Shown here in pieces: positions 47,704 to 57,968 of a DNA stretch of 64,000 nt (position 1 is the stretch's first letter; each line of letters begins with the position of its first letter). Both the position numbers and the translations under genes were made by a program. Source of the stretch: Sesamum alatum (Eukaryota > Streptophyta > Magnoliopsida > Lamiales > Pedaliaceae); the NCBI GenBank assembly GCA_034509735.1, contig JACGWO010000002.1, positions 42,029,855 through 42,093,854 on the forward strand. Reading direction: 5' to 3'. The notes under the pieces were generated by a model. That model saw nothing but the letters and a program-made list of their open reading frames with translations. It made no database searches and was not told the DNA's origin.

Positions 47704-50060
47704 AATTGATGCTGTCTGTGGGGAAACACAATCCCGATACTGAGAATGCAAACTCGTTCAAAGGCACAAGATCTTGGAATGAATGAAGAGATGAGACAAG
47801 TAGGACACCGAAGCAATGAAAGGGAAGTTCCTCCGTCAGAAGATAACAATATGAACCCCCTTCAAGAGGGAAGATGCGAACATGGGGAAGTAGGGGCAGA
47901 AGGCGGCAGCTCGCAACCTCCTGTGCATTGACCCCCTATGATCCAGATGACACCTGAGGCCCTCCAGAGGATGATTGAGGAGGCACCCACCCGTGCAGCG
48001 GAAAGGGCCATATTCCAGTTTATGGCCAATCGCCCAAGAGAGCTTACTCCCCCCATTCTCATCGCCGAGGTCACGGTATACCCCGGCCCCCGAGGATAAT
48101 AAGTCGAGGGAAAATGGCCCCCAAGATATGTCCATAGAAGAGGAAGGCGGAAGCAGTCAGGCCTCTCCCCCCTTTGTTCCCCGAGGCAGAAGAGAAGCTG
48201 GTAGGAGGGGAGCTCGAGAGAGAGAGACTCAAGATGATGCCCAAGAGGGAACTGCCACCCACGCGCAAAGGGAGAACCTCTCTCGCACTCAAGGAGCTAC
48301 CATCAGTAATCTGAGGGAGAATCCATCCCGTCTCCAAGGAGCAGCACACGACCCTTTGCCATTAGCTATGGCGCCCGCAAGAAGGAGCCCCTTCTCAATG
48401 CAAATTCTGGCAGAGGCATTACCTCAGGGTATACGGATCCCCAATTTGGCGGAATATAATGGGATGGGCGACCCAGAAGATCACCTGGATAAGTTTTTAG
48501 CTAAAGCTGACTTGCTAGATTTAAGCGACGCAGGACATTGCAAAATCTTTCATACCACATTGGCGGGGAAAGCAATGGCGTGGTTCAACCAGTTGTCCAC
48601 GCACACAATCGAAAATTTCGAGCAGTTATCACAGCGGTTCCTGCACCACTTCTCTATCAACAAGAGGTATCCAAAAATTGCTTCTTACCTCTTCACAATA
48701 GTACAATGCGAGCAGGAAAGCTTAAGAGAATACGTGCAGAGGTTCTCTGAGGCGGTGCTGGAAGTTCGCCATGTGAACTATGAGCTGCTGGCAAGCATTC
48801 TCCAGCAAGGGCTGCGAAGAGGAAGATTCCGGGAGTCGATCGCGGGAAAACCCCCAACCACCCTCGACGAAATCCTAAAGAGAGCTGAAAAATACATCCG
48901 TATCGAAGAAGCAATGGGGCTTAAATTGGAATCGCACAACAAGAGAAAAAATAGGGAGGAAGAAAGAAAGGACCCACGAAAAGAAAGGACAGAAGAGGTC
49001 CAAAGGCACATGCCCCCAGCAAGCTTTGCACGATATACCCCTCTCAAGGTACCGAGAGCTGAGATCCTAAACATTGCGGAACAGCAAGGAATAATCCAAT
49101 GGCCTCGAAAAATGAAAGACAACCCTAAACAGCTTAAATCTGAGAAATACTGTCGGTTTCAAAAAGATCGAGGACACTGTACGGAAGATTGTTACCATCT
49201 GAAGATGAAATCGAAAAATTAATCCAAAGGGGCTACTTGAAGGACTATGTGGGAAGCTATTCCCAACCACTGGAGTCGGTAGCTCCCCAACAGAAGTTCG
49301 GAGAGGGTGTAGAAAAGGCCGAAAGTTCTAAAAGAAAAGAAAATGAAAAAGAAAAGTTGCCAACAACTGGAATTATTGGAGTAGTCACAGGAGGACCGAC
49401 TGGTGGAGATTCAGCTCGAGCGAGGAAAGCCCTAGTAAGAGCTGCCACGCAAGGAGTCAATGCTTGTGACGAAGGGATCCACATGTGGGCGCCAGAAGAA
49501 GAAATTACTTTCACCTCGAAAGACTTGGAAAAAGGAGTAGCCCCACACAATGATGCGCTGGTAATCTCCGCTACAGTCTCGAACTTTTGGGTGAAGAAAG
49601 TGCTATTGGATAGCGGTAGCGCGGCGGACATCATCTTCCTCAAGGCTTTCTCACAGATGGGGATTGAAGCCAACATGCTAACAAAAGTAAACACCCCCTT
49701 AGTCGGCTTTAATGGAAGTGTGGTGGAACCACTGGGAGAAATTGCGTTAGCCATCTCCATGGGAACACACCCACACAGAGCCACAAGAATGGTGAAATTT
49801 TTAGTGGTGGACGCCCCATCATCATACAACATCATCCTAGGACGCCCAAGTCTGCATTCCTTTAGAGCAGTGGTGTTGACTTACCACATGAAGATCAAAT
49901 TCCCGGCGTACCAAGGAATCGGAGAAGAAGTAGGAGATCGCCGCTTAGCACGAGAATGCCACGCTAACATTTTCAAACAAAAGAGAGAAACCCTCAAAGA
50001 GGAGATAACCAAAGGGGAAAACATTATGAGAAAAACCATGACGGAGCTTTCCCCATGGCA
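47704..50060 (+). mobile_element. Internal region (gag-protease) of a 3'-truncated Tat-lineage Gypsy element
   Basis: After the leader come gag and protease frames, then the element stops abruptly in 'CCCCATGGCAAACC' where CSLG exon 5 sequence begins. Reverse transcriptase, RNase H, integrase and the 3' LTR are missing, so it cannot move by itself. The abrupt end coincides with the breakpoint of the CSLG duplication. Confidence 0.85.
47746..49222 (+). pseudogene. gag: gag of the truncated Tat-lineage element (broken)
   Basis: A short N-terminal frame (47746-47931) closes, and the main frame runs 47975-49222. The retrotransposon gag core is clear ('YNGMGDPEDHLDKF', 'KAMAWFNQLS', 'SLREYVQRFSEA'). 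It is followed by a Lys/Arg/Glu-rich linker and a zinc-knuckle-like 'YCRFQKDRGHCTEDCYHLK' of the Tat type. The start of the gag region reads in a different frame from the core, and a further shift near 49205 separates it from the protease frame. Confidence 0.85.
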
Positions 50061-50073
50061 AACCCCAGAATAA
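49189..50073 (+). pseudogene. Retropepsin-like protease of the truncated element (3' truncated)
   Basis: This continues the gag frame after a one-base shift ('DEIEKLIQRGYLKDYV'). It contains the aspartic protease active site LLDSGSAADIIF and the later 'VVDAPSSYNIILGRPSLHSFRAV' region, split here as two blocks of the family pattern. The last codons and the stop at 50073 come from CSLG exon 5 sequence, so the frame is a chance fusion at the breakpoint. Confidence 0.85.
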
Positions 50074-50991
50074 GAGGTGGTCCATTGGGCTTCTAGAGGT
50101 GGGCTTCTCCAAATACAGCCCGTCGACATTCGGTATAAGGGCTATGGGGGTCTTGATGGCCCCAATCTTATGCACACTATGCATTTTGGGCCATATGGTC
50201 AATCCCAGTCACTGTTTATGCCTTGCTCCCTTCATTGGCTCTTCTTCAAGGAATCCCCATTTTTCCTAAGGTAAATATACCTCAATTTTGAATACAAGGG
50301 ATCACATCAAGAATAACCCTTTCTCAATAAGAGGATAGTCAAGAATGCTTTGTATAGTTTGTACTATAAATAATTCCATTCTTTAATTCATCGTTACGCA
50401 TAGTCTGAAAATTATATTAATACATCTACCTCTTTTACTCAGGTATACGAACCTTCATTCTTCTTATACGCGTTTCTGTTTCTGGGGGCCTATGGACAAG
50501 ATTGTGTAGACTTCATCTCAACACAAGGTACATTCCAAAGATGGTGGAGTGATCAAAGAATGTGCCTCATAAGGGCCAATTCCTCTTTCGCTTTTGGAAT
50601 GATAGAGTACATAATGAAGTCTTTAGGCATGCCCACACACGGATTCAACGTAACCAGCAAAGTGATGGACGACGAGCTAAGCAAAAGGTACGATCATGGG
50701 ATTTTTGAGTTTGGAGTTCCGTCCCCTATGTTCGTTACATTGGCAACGACATCCATCTTGAATTTGATCGCATTTCTTGGGGGATTCGTGCTTATTTTGA
50801 AAGAGAGAAGCTTCGGTAGTTTCTTCATACAAATGTTCATTGCTGGATTTGGAGTCATGAATAGCTTGCCATTCTGTGAGGGCATGGTTTTGAGAAGAGA
50901 TAAAGGGAGGATGTCTACAAAGACAACATTCACTTCTACTCTTCTTGTAGGGCTACTATATGGGATTGCCTCTTTTGTACTAAATATTTGA
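50061..50991 (+). pseudogene. Truncated CSLG duplicate (part of exon 5, exon 6)
   Basis: Bases 50061-50270 match the second half of exon 5 of the intact gene, starting just at the QNKRW motif, and 50443-50991 match exon 6. The intron between is conserved. Exons 1-4 and half of exon 5 are absent. An extra C in the 'GATGGCCCC' run shifts the exon 5 frame. Exon 6 has 14 base differences from the intact copy in 549, seven of them changing the residue (for example W to C, Y to C, P to S), which suggests relaxed selection. The exon 6 frame is still open, but there is no usable start or catalytic region. Confidence 0.9.
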
Positions 50992-51194
50992 ATTTAAAAG
51001 AGAATTGTGTTGGTACACGTGAAAACAGAATCAAGTATTGTGTGTTTGTAGAAACATCAAAATTACGTCTTCAATAATTGATTTTATGTGAAATATTTAT
51101 TACTTAAGTTTCTTGATTCGTCTCGATTATTTCTAATAAATTGATTTCTGTATAGCACATTTTAATGCCAACTCATCAAATATATTGCGATACT

Positions 51195-51450
51195 GTCAAT
51201 GAGGCCTAGTTCAATTGGCGAAACTGAGGCCCCATGATCCTAGAGGTCATGAGTTCGAATTTTTTGCGTGGGATGATTTATTTTTACTATATAGTAGGTT
51301 TATTTGTTGCCGTAATAGCAAGATGTTAGTTTCTGTGATATTGTCGATATGATTGTTGTATTTGTCTCTGTCCAATATTAATACTAACAGGACTGATTGT
51401 AATCGTTTTATTTCAATTAATAAAATTTATCGCTTTCAACTCAAAAAAAA
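51195..51450 (+). mobile_element. tRNA-derived SINE with target duplications
   Basis: TATATTGCGATACT occurs at 51181-51194 and 51451-51464. The insert starts 'GAGGCCTAGTTCAATTGGC' (A-box-like) and has 'GAGGTCATGAGTTCGAATT' (B-box-like) about 40 bases later, and ends in an A-run. The homologous position in copy 1 (near 45808-45821) has a single, uninterrupted target. The length is 256. Confidence 0.9.
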
Positions 51451-51559
51451 TATATTGCGATACTTTTTCTTGTCGTTTTTTAACATGTACCACTAATTGT
51501 TAGTAATAACATCTTACATGCTATTTTTATGTTGCTAATATTATTAAAAAGTGTGAATT

Positions 51560-51975
51560 ACAATGACTTTTCATAAGGTTTGGACATAATTACAGATACC
51601 CCGCGTTGTTTTAAAATTACAAATATCCCTGAGGTTTGTAATTTTTTAACCAAGGGAGTGTAATGGTACATTGCTCTTGATTTTTTTTTTAAATTGTAGA
51701 AAATCACCCGAGGTAAATTACATTATTGCTTCTCTATGTAAAAAACGTAAAAAAACATCTCCCTGCACGTTTTTGTCCATAAAATTTTGAAAATTTTGAA
51801 AAATAATTCAATTTGTATAAGGGCATCTTGGCCAGTTCACCCATAAAAATGGATTAGAAATGAATTATTTATTAGACGGTTACAAACCTCAATGGGGTAT
51901 TAGTAAATTTTCAAACAACGATGAGGTATCCGTAATTATGCCAAACCTTATGAGAGGTCATTGCAATTCACCTTA
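51560..51975. mobile_element. MITE in the CSLG 3' flank (copy 2)
   Basis: This is the duplicate of the 45908-46320 element, with the same ends and internal order and scattered substitutions. It is flanked by similar A/T-rich 9-mers (TATTAAAAA and TTATAAAAA), suggestive of an aged 9-bp duplication. Confidence 0.65.
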
Positions 51976-51984
51976 TAAAAAATG

Positions 51985-52275
51985 AGAATTTGTGATGGGC
52001 CTAATGAGCTTGGGCTCTGGAACCCATAATGGGCCATATGTGGCCTAGTCCAGGAATTGGATCTTATCCGTTACTAAAAGACCGGTCCAAAGATCCGACC
52101 CGCCAACCCGATTTAAATCGGGCGCTTCAGCTTGCTTTCTTCTGCAGAAAGGAGGCGCCGTTCAGTCATTCGGAAAACCCAGAGAAAATTCGGCGAAAAT
52201 TGAAACTAGAGAGAGAAAGTTAGAGAGAGATGGATTCGGATGTAACGCATACCCCTGCAATTAAATATTTGGATA
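51985..52275 (+). promoter_or_regulatory. Orphan promoter and 5' leader fragment (copy 2)
   Basis: Duplicate of 46330-46620 with the same run of GGGCC/GGGCT motifs, GA-rich leader and ATGGATTCGGATG. Small differences show independent decay. No gene body follows. Confidence 0.45.
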
Positions 52276-52507
52276 ATATTGCACTTATATTATATATACT
52301 TATAGTTTAAATGATTTATTTTTTTAATATTTGTATTTTAAATTCAATTAGAATTTTCTTAATTGAAAATTTATATTTTAATTACAATAAATTAAAATAT
52401 AATTAGTAAATTAGATAGTTCAAATTTTATTACCTTTAAATACACAAAGCTAAATAATGAATGAGTATAATAGATGCACAAAAAACTTTTATGTAAAAAG
52501 AAACTGT

Positions 52508-52996
52508 CCTAGTGAAAAAAATCAAGAATACAGAAACAAAAAACAACCATTGGATCAGAGAATGTGATTGCATTATAAGGTTGCAAACTTGCAATTGAAT
52601 AGGTCGAACAAGTTCAAATACGTAACATGAGACCTATTAGTCCCAAAGCGCCATGCAAAGAAACAAAAGTCCATAGACCGCCTAAATTTCCTTGTGCTTC
52701 AGAATCCCATAGTAACAATAAAAAAATGCGTTAAATTATTAGTTGGAGTAGGAACTACGGCCTTTAAAAAATTACAACCTTCTAAATAGGAACTGTCAAT
52801 CCATGGGTACACCATGAAGTTCCAAAGATTGTAATTGTGTTTATACCATGAAGTTCCAAAGGTTGTACCTGTGAGCCAACCCCCTAAAGTGAAATAAGCA
52901 CAAGGAAAGAGCAAATGGCCAGACCAACCTACAAGAACGTAACTGATCATCGATAAGATCAAATAAATTATTTTCGTCTTTGGTAAATTTAGCCAG
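52508..52996 (-). pseudogene. psbD: Nuclear plastid-DNA insertion: psbD fragment (copy 2, longer)
   Basis: On the minus strand the D2 N-terminal region reads 'KFTKDEN'-type sequence, then '[14 protein letters not shown]', '[14 protein letters not shown]' and 'SYLEGCNFL', with a frame lesion after the start region and a short tandem duplication inside (two 34-bp-type units against three in copy 1). It extends further 5' of the plastid gene than copy 1, so it preserves the original right end of the insertion. Confidence 0.85.
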
Positions 52997-53079
52997 GCTT
53001 CAATATATATACTTAACCAAAAGCTAGACACTGTTAGAAAAAAAATGAATAAATATATTTTGTCATATTTTTCAAAAAT

Positions 53080-54420
53080 TGATGAGTGTCGAAACCATCA
53101 AAAATAATTCCTACAATTACTTTCTTGCGAAAGCGGCAAGTAGGGTCGAATCCGCAGGGATCGACGATAAGTTGATTTCTTAAAAGAAATAAAAGGGGGG
53201 GGGGGGATTCAGATTTTTAGCTTTTAAAAAGAAAATAACAAAGTATAAATAATAGGGGAAGTTTAATAGATGAGAAGGCTTTCCGGTTAAAGTGGGTTCA
53301 TGTTTGATTCTTCCTGTTGATCATTGATGCAAATGTAACAATTATTAAAAATCGCAGATCAGTTATGGTCATTGGTACGACCTAATAACCTCACCATTCC
53401 TTACGTTTTCGTTAGCCAAGGAACGTCCGTGGGCTAGATCTCTAATCACTAAACAACCCCGGGAACGTCCACGAGATTTAATTTATTAACAGCATTAAGA
53501 ATTAGAAGGGCCTGATCCTAACCAATAAATTCCTACGAGTATTCATTTAAATCAGATCATGCATTCACCAAAACATAATTAACCACTTTGACACGATTAA
53601 TCATGAAATGTTGCTACCAATTATTGAACTAAACAAACAATTACGGATTTGTAAGTTCAAATAGCTAAACAAACTTTCATGATAATGAACAACTGATCAC
53701 TTTATTTAAAAATCAGACGTTTGTAAAAACAACGCAGAGAATAACATGAATACGGATTTTAATAAAAGAATTAAACACTTATTAGATCTCACAACATTTT
53801 AAGAATCAAGCATTTACCGTACTTTAACCGGAAAATTAAGAACTTAGCCTAACATGCTAATGGAAGAACACACTAGAAAGTGGAATTCCATTAGCAATTG
53901 GGCAACGTAATAAAATAAAAGAAGATAGAAGAAGTAGAATAATAGATTAAACTCTAAGAATCAATGTAAAACAAGAGATAGTTTTTAGGTTGTGAGGTGC
54001 CTCCTATTTATACTATTAGCACCTCACGAACCTAGACAAGAAAAGGGATAGATACATGATTGCTAATAAATATGTTAATAATCTAATTCCTAGCAATCTA
54101 AATGATGAATTTCGGATCTTCAAGAGTGTGTTTAGCATTCATTCCTTTTTCCTTCAACAAAATCCGCAGCTTTCCTTTTTCTCCTAAATTGACTGCAGCG
54201 TTAAGCGTGGGCACGCTTAGTGGAAACTTTGAATCTGTCTCTCTTTTCTACTTGTTCCCTTGAATGCCTCCAAATTCCATTCTTGGCTTCAATTCACCAA
54301 CCTTTACTCCTTACAAGGTGTATTTTCTGAAAATATACTAAATCCATATGATTATGAGTAATTAGTCCTTACAATAAGGCATTTACAGGCATCAAATCAT
54401 GATAGATTATATACTTATCA
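53080..54420 (-). mobile_element. 3' LTR of an Athila-type Gypsy element
   Basis: On the minus strand it begins TGATAAGTATATAATC and ends CACTCATCA, 1341 bases. Its outer 640 bases match the sequence from 63348 to the window end. I count about 20 substitutions there plus a G-run length change (roughly 3% divergence). It is preceded (minus sense) by the purine tract AAGTGTGGGGG. Confidence 0.9.
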
Positions 54421-54435
54421 AATACCCCCACACTT
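54421..54435 (-). other. Polypurine tract of the Athila element
   Basis: On the minus strand AAGTGTGGGGGTATT lies immediately before the 3' LTR, the position of the plus-strand primer. The same AAGTGTGGGGG motif occurs again at about 55830-55840 inside the element. Confidence 0.7.
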
Positions 54436-55941
54436 ATCTTTTTGATAGTCCTCGAGCAAAATATTGGCAAATAGAATCTTTTTCACAATCGGACACAGTC
54501 AAGTTAGGTTGCAACATGTGCAATGAGAATGACATATCACATGAAAAGATAATTCAACATGCCTTCAAACAAGTTCTCACTCAATGCCCATCATCAAAAG
54601 TCAATCATACAAAACTAGTGGACTTTTGCTCATCGCTTTCCAAACCCTCAAGTGTATATGACTTAAGTGTATCCCTCGATGCATTGCTACAACAATGTTT
54701 CACGATAAGCTTGCTTATACACCACATCTCCACCACTTTAAAAACATGCATACACAAGGATCAAAATGTCTTCAATTTTGGTTGTAATGGGGCTTTGGTT
54801 TGGGGGTAGGAATTTATGGATAAAGAGGTTAAGTTCCAAGAGACTTAATTGGAGCACTAAGAAATTAAGTGAACAATAATTCGAAGCTCTCAATTCAATT
54901 CCCCAACCAAGTTTTGACAACTCCTTGAACTATGCCTTCTCGTTTCTTTTGAGAGAGATTATTTTTTTTTTTCTTTGTGGCAAGAATTTTCTTTCTCTTG
55001 CCAACTTTTTTTTCTTTTCTTTTGTTTCTCTCTCTTTTTTTTCAATAGGCATAGAACAAGGTGACAATAAGCTCCCACAAAATATGAGACCACAATTTGA
55101 AACCCCAACACTTATTTTGAGATACACCCTTTAGAGCATGGAATAGCAACGTTTCAATTTCCTCATTTTGTTTTGAGAACCATTCTTTAAGACAGACACT
55201 CATTTTCCTTGATGCTCTAATGATTCTTGGAAGGGTCCAAATCAAGGTTAAAGAATGACGGTTTAGGCTCATAGTTAACGGTTCATATCAACAAAACAAG
55301 GCTAAAAAGGCTCAAGTGGGCATACTAGGTCAACATGTAATGGGATAGTCAATTTAGGCCAAAGTGGTTTCAATCCTAACGCCTTTGTCATATCCAAATG
55401 CATGCACATTTATGTAGCCTCGACGTGGTTCAAAGCAAGTTCTAGGAATACAAAGTCATAGAAGCATTTTTCACTCAAGAAAAGATGGAAATTTTCATCA
55501 ATGTGTTTAGGCTCAAAAGCTCACAAGGTTTTGTCAAGTCCACTAATTCCACATAAGAGGATTTTAAATTCAAGTTATTGAGACAAAAATAAGTTGTCAA
55601 GCCATGAATTACCTAAAGCACGAGACATGTATCCTTTTGCACATAATGCTTCCAAATCAAGAGTAGTTCAAAATTGATGAGGAATTCATCAAGCCAAATT
55701 TTTTTCAGGATCTTCACAAAAACATTTTACAACCAACAAAAAGTTCTCCACAAAAGACTCTTCACCAATGCACCAAAAATCTTTTCGCCAATCTCACAAC
55801 AAGCATAAACACAACAAGCAAAATCATACCCCCACACTTAAAATCCACATTGTCCTCAATGTGGATACATGCATGCAACTCAAGAACGGAAAAAGATGAG
55901 AAATAAGGAAGAGAATGTCCCTGAGTGCATGCTGTGCTGGA
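54436..55941 (-). other. Athila 3' non-coding region
   Basis: About 1.5 kb between the last element ORF and the 3' LTR. It contains only short frames without recognisable domain and a second polypurine-like tract near 55830. Long non-coding 3' regions are normal for Athila elements. Confidence 0.6.
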
Positions 55942-56903
55942 TCAAGGTGTAGGTGGGTTCCGTGAAGTGAGCCTAACGTGCTCGACTAATTCAAGCAAGT
56001 TGTTCTCAACGCGCGTAATGCGTCGGGCGATGGTGTTCAAAGTTGCTTGTTGTTCGGGAGGGGCATGGGCACTGTCATTGTCGGCGGGTTCCTCATCATC
56101 ATCGGTGGATTCTTCCTCTGAAGTATCGGCAGATGGCAATTGTCTTGAGTAGGAAACATTCGGCGGCATAGAGGGACCTGCAGGAGCAAACTCAAAAGAG
56201 TTGTCGCGTCGAAGGACCATGCCCATACGTACCAAGCATGGCATGTCCAACGGCTCAGAATTGCAAGCAACATGTAATTGATGGATGCTAGGGTCAAACA
56301 CGCCGAGGTTAATGGCTAACACAGTAATAATGAACCAAGAATTAGTGCTCGTTTCTTGTTCAAAGCAGATTCTAGTTGTGTAGCTAGCCAAAAATCAAGG
56401 TTAACCTTAATGCCTTTTACCATGCACCACATAAAGAAAAATTCAGCTTTACTACAAATGCCCGCGGTATCCCGTCGTCCCGAAAAGTTAAGTGCTAGAA
56501 TGCGATGAATGTAACGCATAACGGGATTTTTCAAAAAGGAACTTTTTGACCGACTAGGATTATAAGCGGATGTGTCTACTGACCAAGTACGCCACTCACT
56601 TATGGGGTTAAAATCATCACGATAATCACACTGAACGTTCAAATAGTCGGGAGAGTGTGTTGATTCGTCAGTGGTGAAACCAAGAGCAATATTGAATTGA
56701 GTTAACGACATAGTAAAAGTTCTACCCATTAAATAAAATTTAAGCACACCGGGTGCATCCAATGTGAGTGAAGTAGGTGTAGAAAATTTAAAAGTCGTGT
56801 AGAACTCGCGGGTTAATTCAATATATGCATTTGCAGTGCAGTCAAAGAAGCATCTCCATCCAATATTATCAACAAGCATATTAAACCCATTGTGAACATG
56901 CAA
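55942..56903 (-). pseudogene. Athila third ORF (plant transposon protein domain), frameshifted
   Basis: Two overlapping minus-strand frames, 56903-56316 and 56391-55942, together give the ORF found downstream of integrase in Athila elements: 'YIELTREFYTTFKF', 'MGRTFTMSLTQFNIALGF', 'KAEFFFMWCMVKG', then 'AINLGVFDPSIHQLHVAC', and an acidic, low-complexity C-terminus. A frameshift near 56350-56390 splits it. The function of this ORF is not established; it lies where env-like genes sit in some Athila copies. No membrane span or signal peptide is evident. Confidence 0.75.
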
Positions 56904-57968
56904 TGCGCGCAGAGTGTCGTAGTGGACAGTTTTACAAGGTGCAATTCGCCGTGTACACAGTGTGGCGTACCTTTCACTGGCAGGTCGGGACTTGAAGGTT
57001 AGGTGTCCACCGAGTGTTTCAGATGATGGTGGTAAAGTGCTCGGGCCTCGTTGACTGCGGGATCAGGACACCGGTGGTGCAGTCCGTGAAGAAGATCCTT
57101 CACCTCGGTTTCTCTTCTTGCTATTCATTGTTCAGAAAAAAAAAAAAACACAGTGAAGTAGGGGGAAATGAGTATATGAAGAAGAAAGGGATGACAAACC
57201 AGGGATGGACAGCCGGCGCCGGTGGTCAATGGTGGCAGACGGCGGTCAACGGCGGCAGACAATGGTGAATGTGGACAGCGGCGCAGTTTTTGGGTCCGGT
57301 TTGTGCACGGTGAGAGAGAGAGAGGTCTGTCACGGCGGTAGCTGAACACCGTTGACAGGGTGGACGCAGCGGCGGACCAGATGCGTCGGCGGTCGTCAAG
57401 CAGCGGAGGGCTGCGGTGGAGCTTCGACTGCGCAGACTCGTCTTGGTCGACGGTCGGCGTGTTGTGAAAGAGAGAGCCGGTGGACGGCGGTCAACGGCAG
57501 AGCTGCGGTGATGGTAGTCAACGGCGGTAGCTGAGCTTTGGGAGTAGTCTTCCTCCCTTTTTTTTTGTTTTGTTTGTGAGCTGAAAGAGAGGTGAAAAGT
57601 GGGGAAAGTGTTGCCCTACTTGCCTTAAGTGGGACTTCCCTTTTTGGATTTTTCGGATTTTTGATTTTTTTTAAGTAATAATAAGAGAAAATAGAAAATG
57701 TGAAGAAAATCGAGTCCTGTAAGTGAGAATGGACAGATTCGTTTAATCCACTGGACGTGGGCACGTCTAGTGGTTCAAACAATTCTGTTATGAGGAAGGT
57801 CCTTAAGGCGTGGACATGTCTAATGGACTGACTGGTACACTTCAATTTTTTCACAAAATTCAAGCAAATAGAACAAAAATTATAGCAAGGAAGGGTAGAA
57901 AAGGCGTGGGTTGCCTCCCACGTAGCGCCTTTCTTTAACGTCTTTGGCTAGACGAGAAGCAGAGGTGC
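56904..57968 (-). other. Athila spacer between integrase and the third ORF, with GC-rich stretch
   Basis: No domain is recognisable. The part at about 57180-57560 is unusually rich in 'GGCGGTCAACGGCGG'-like phrases and much less AT-rich than the rest. The minus-strand frames here (including 57396-57863) are low-complexity and probably not coding. Confidence 0.5.

Noticed and set aside
50077..50274. 65-codon + frame at the start of the second CSLG copy as a small protein
   Set aside because: It is CSLG exon 5 sequence read in a wrong frame; the same false frame occurs in the intact gene at 44704-44895.
52699..53031. 110-codon minus-strand frame as an intact membrane-protein gene
   Set aside because: It is a psbD fragment with an internal tandem duplication and a shifted N-terminus inside a plastid-DNA insertion.
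57396..57863. 155-codon minus-strand frame as an extra Athila gene
   Set aside because: Low-complexity Lys/Pro/Thr-rich sequence in the spacer, with no similarity to the known Athila ORF.
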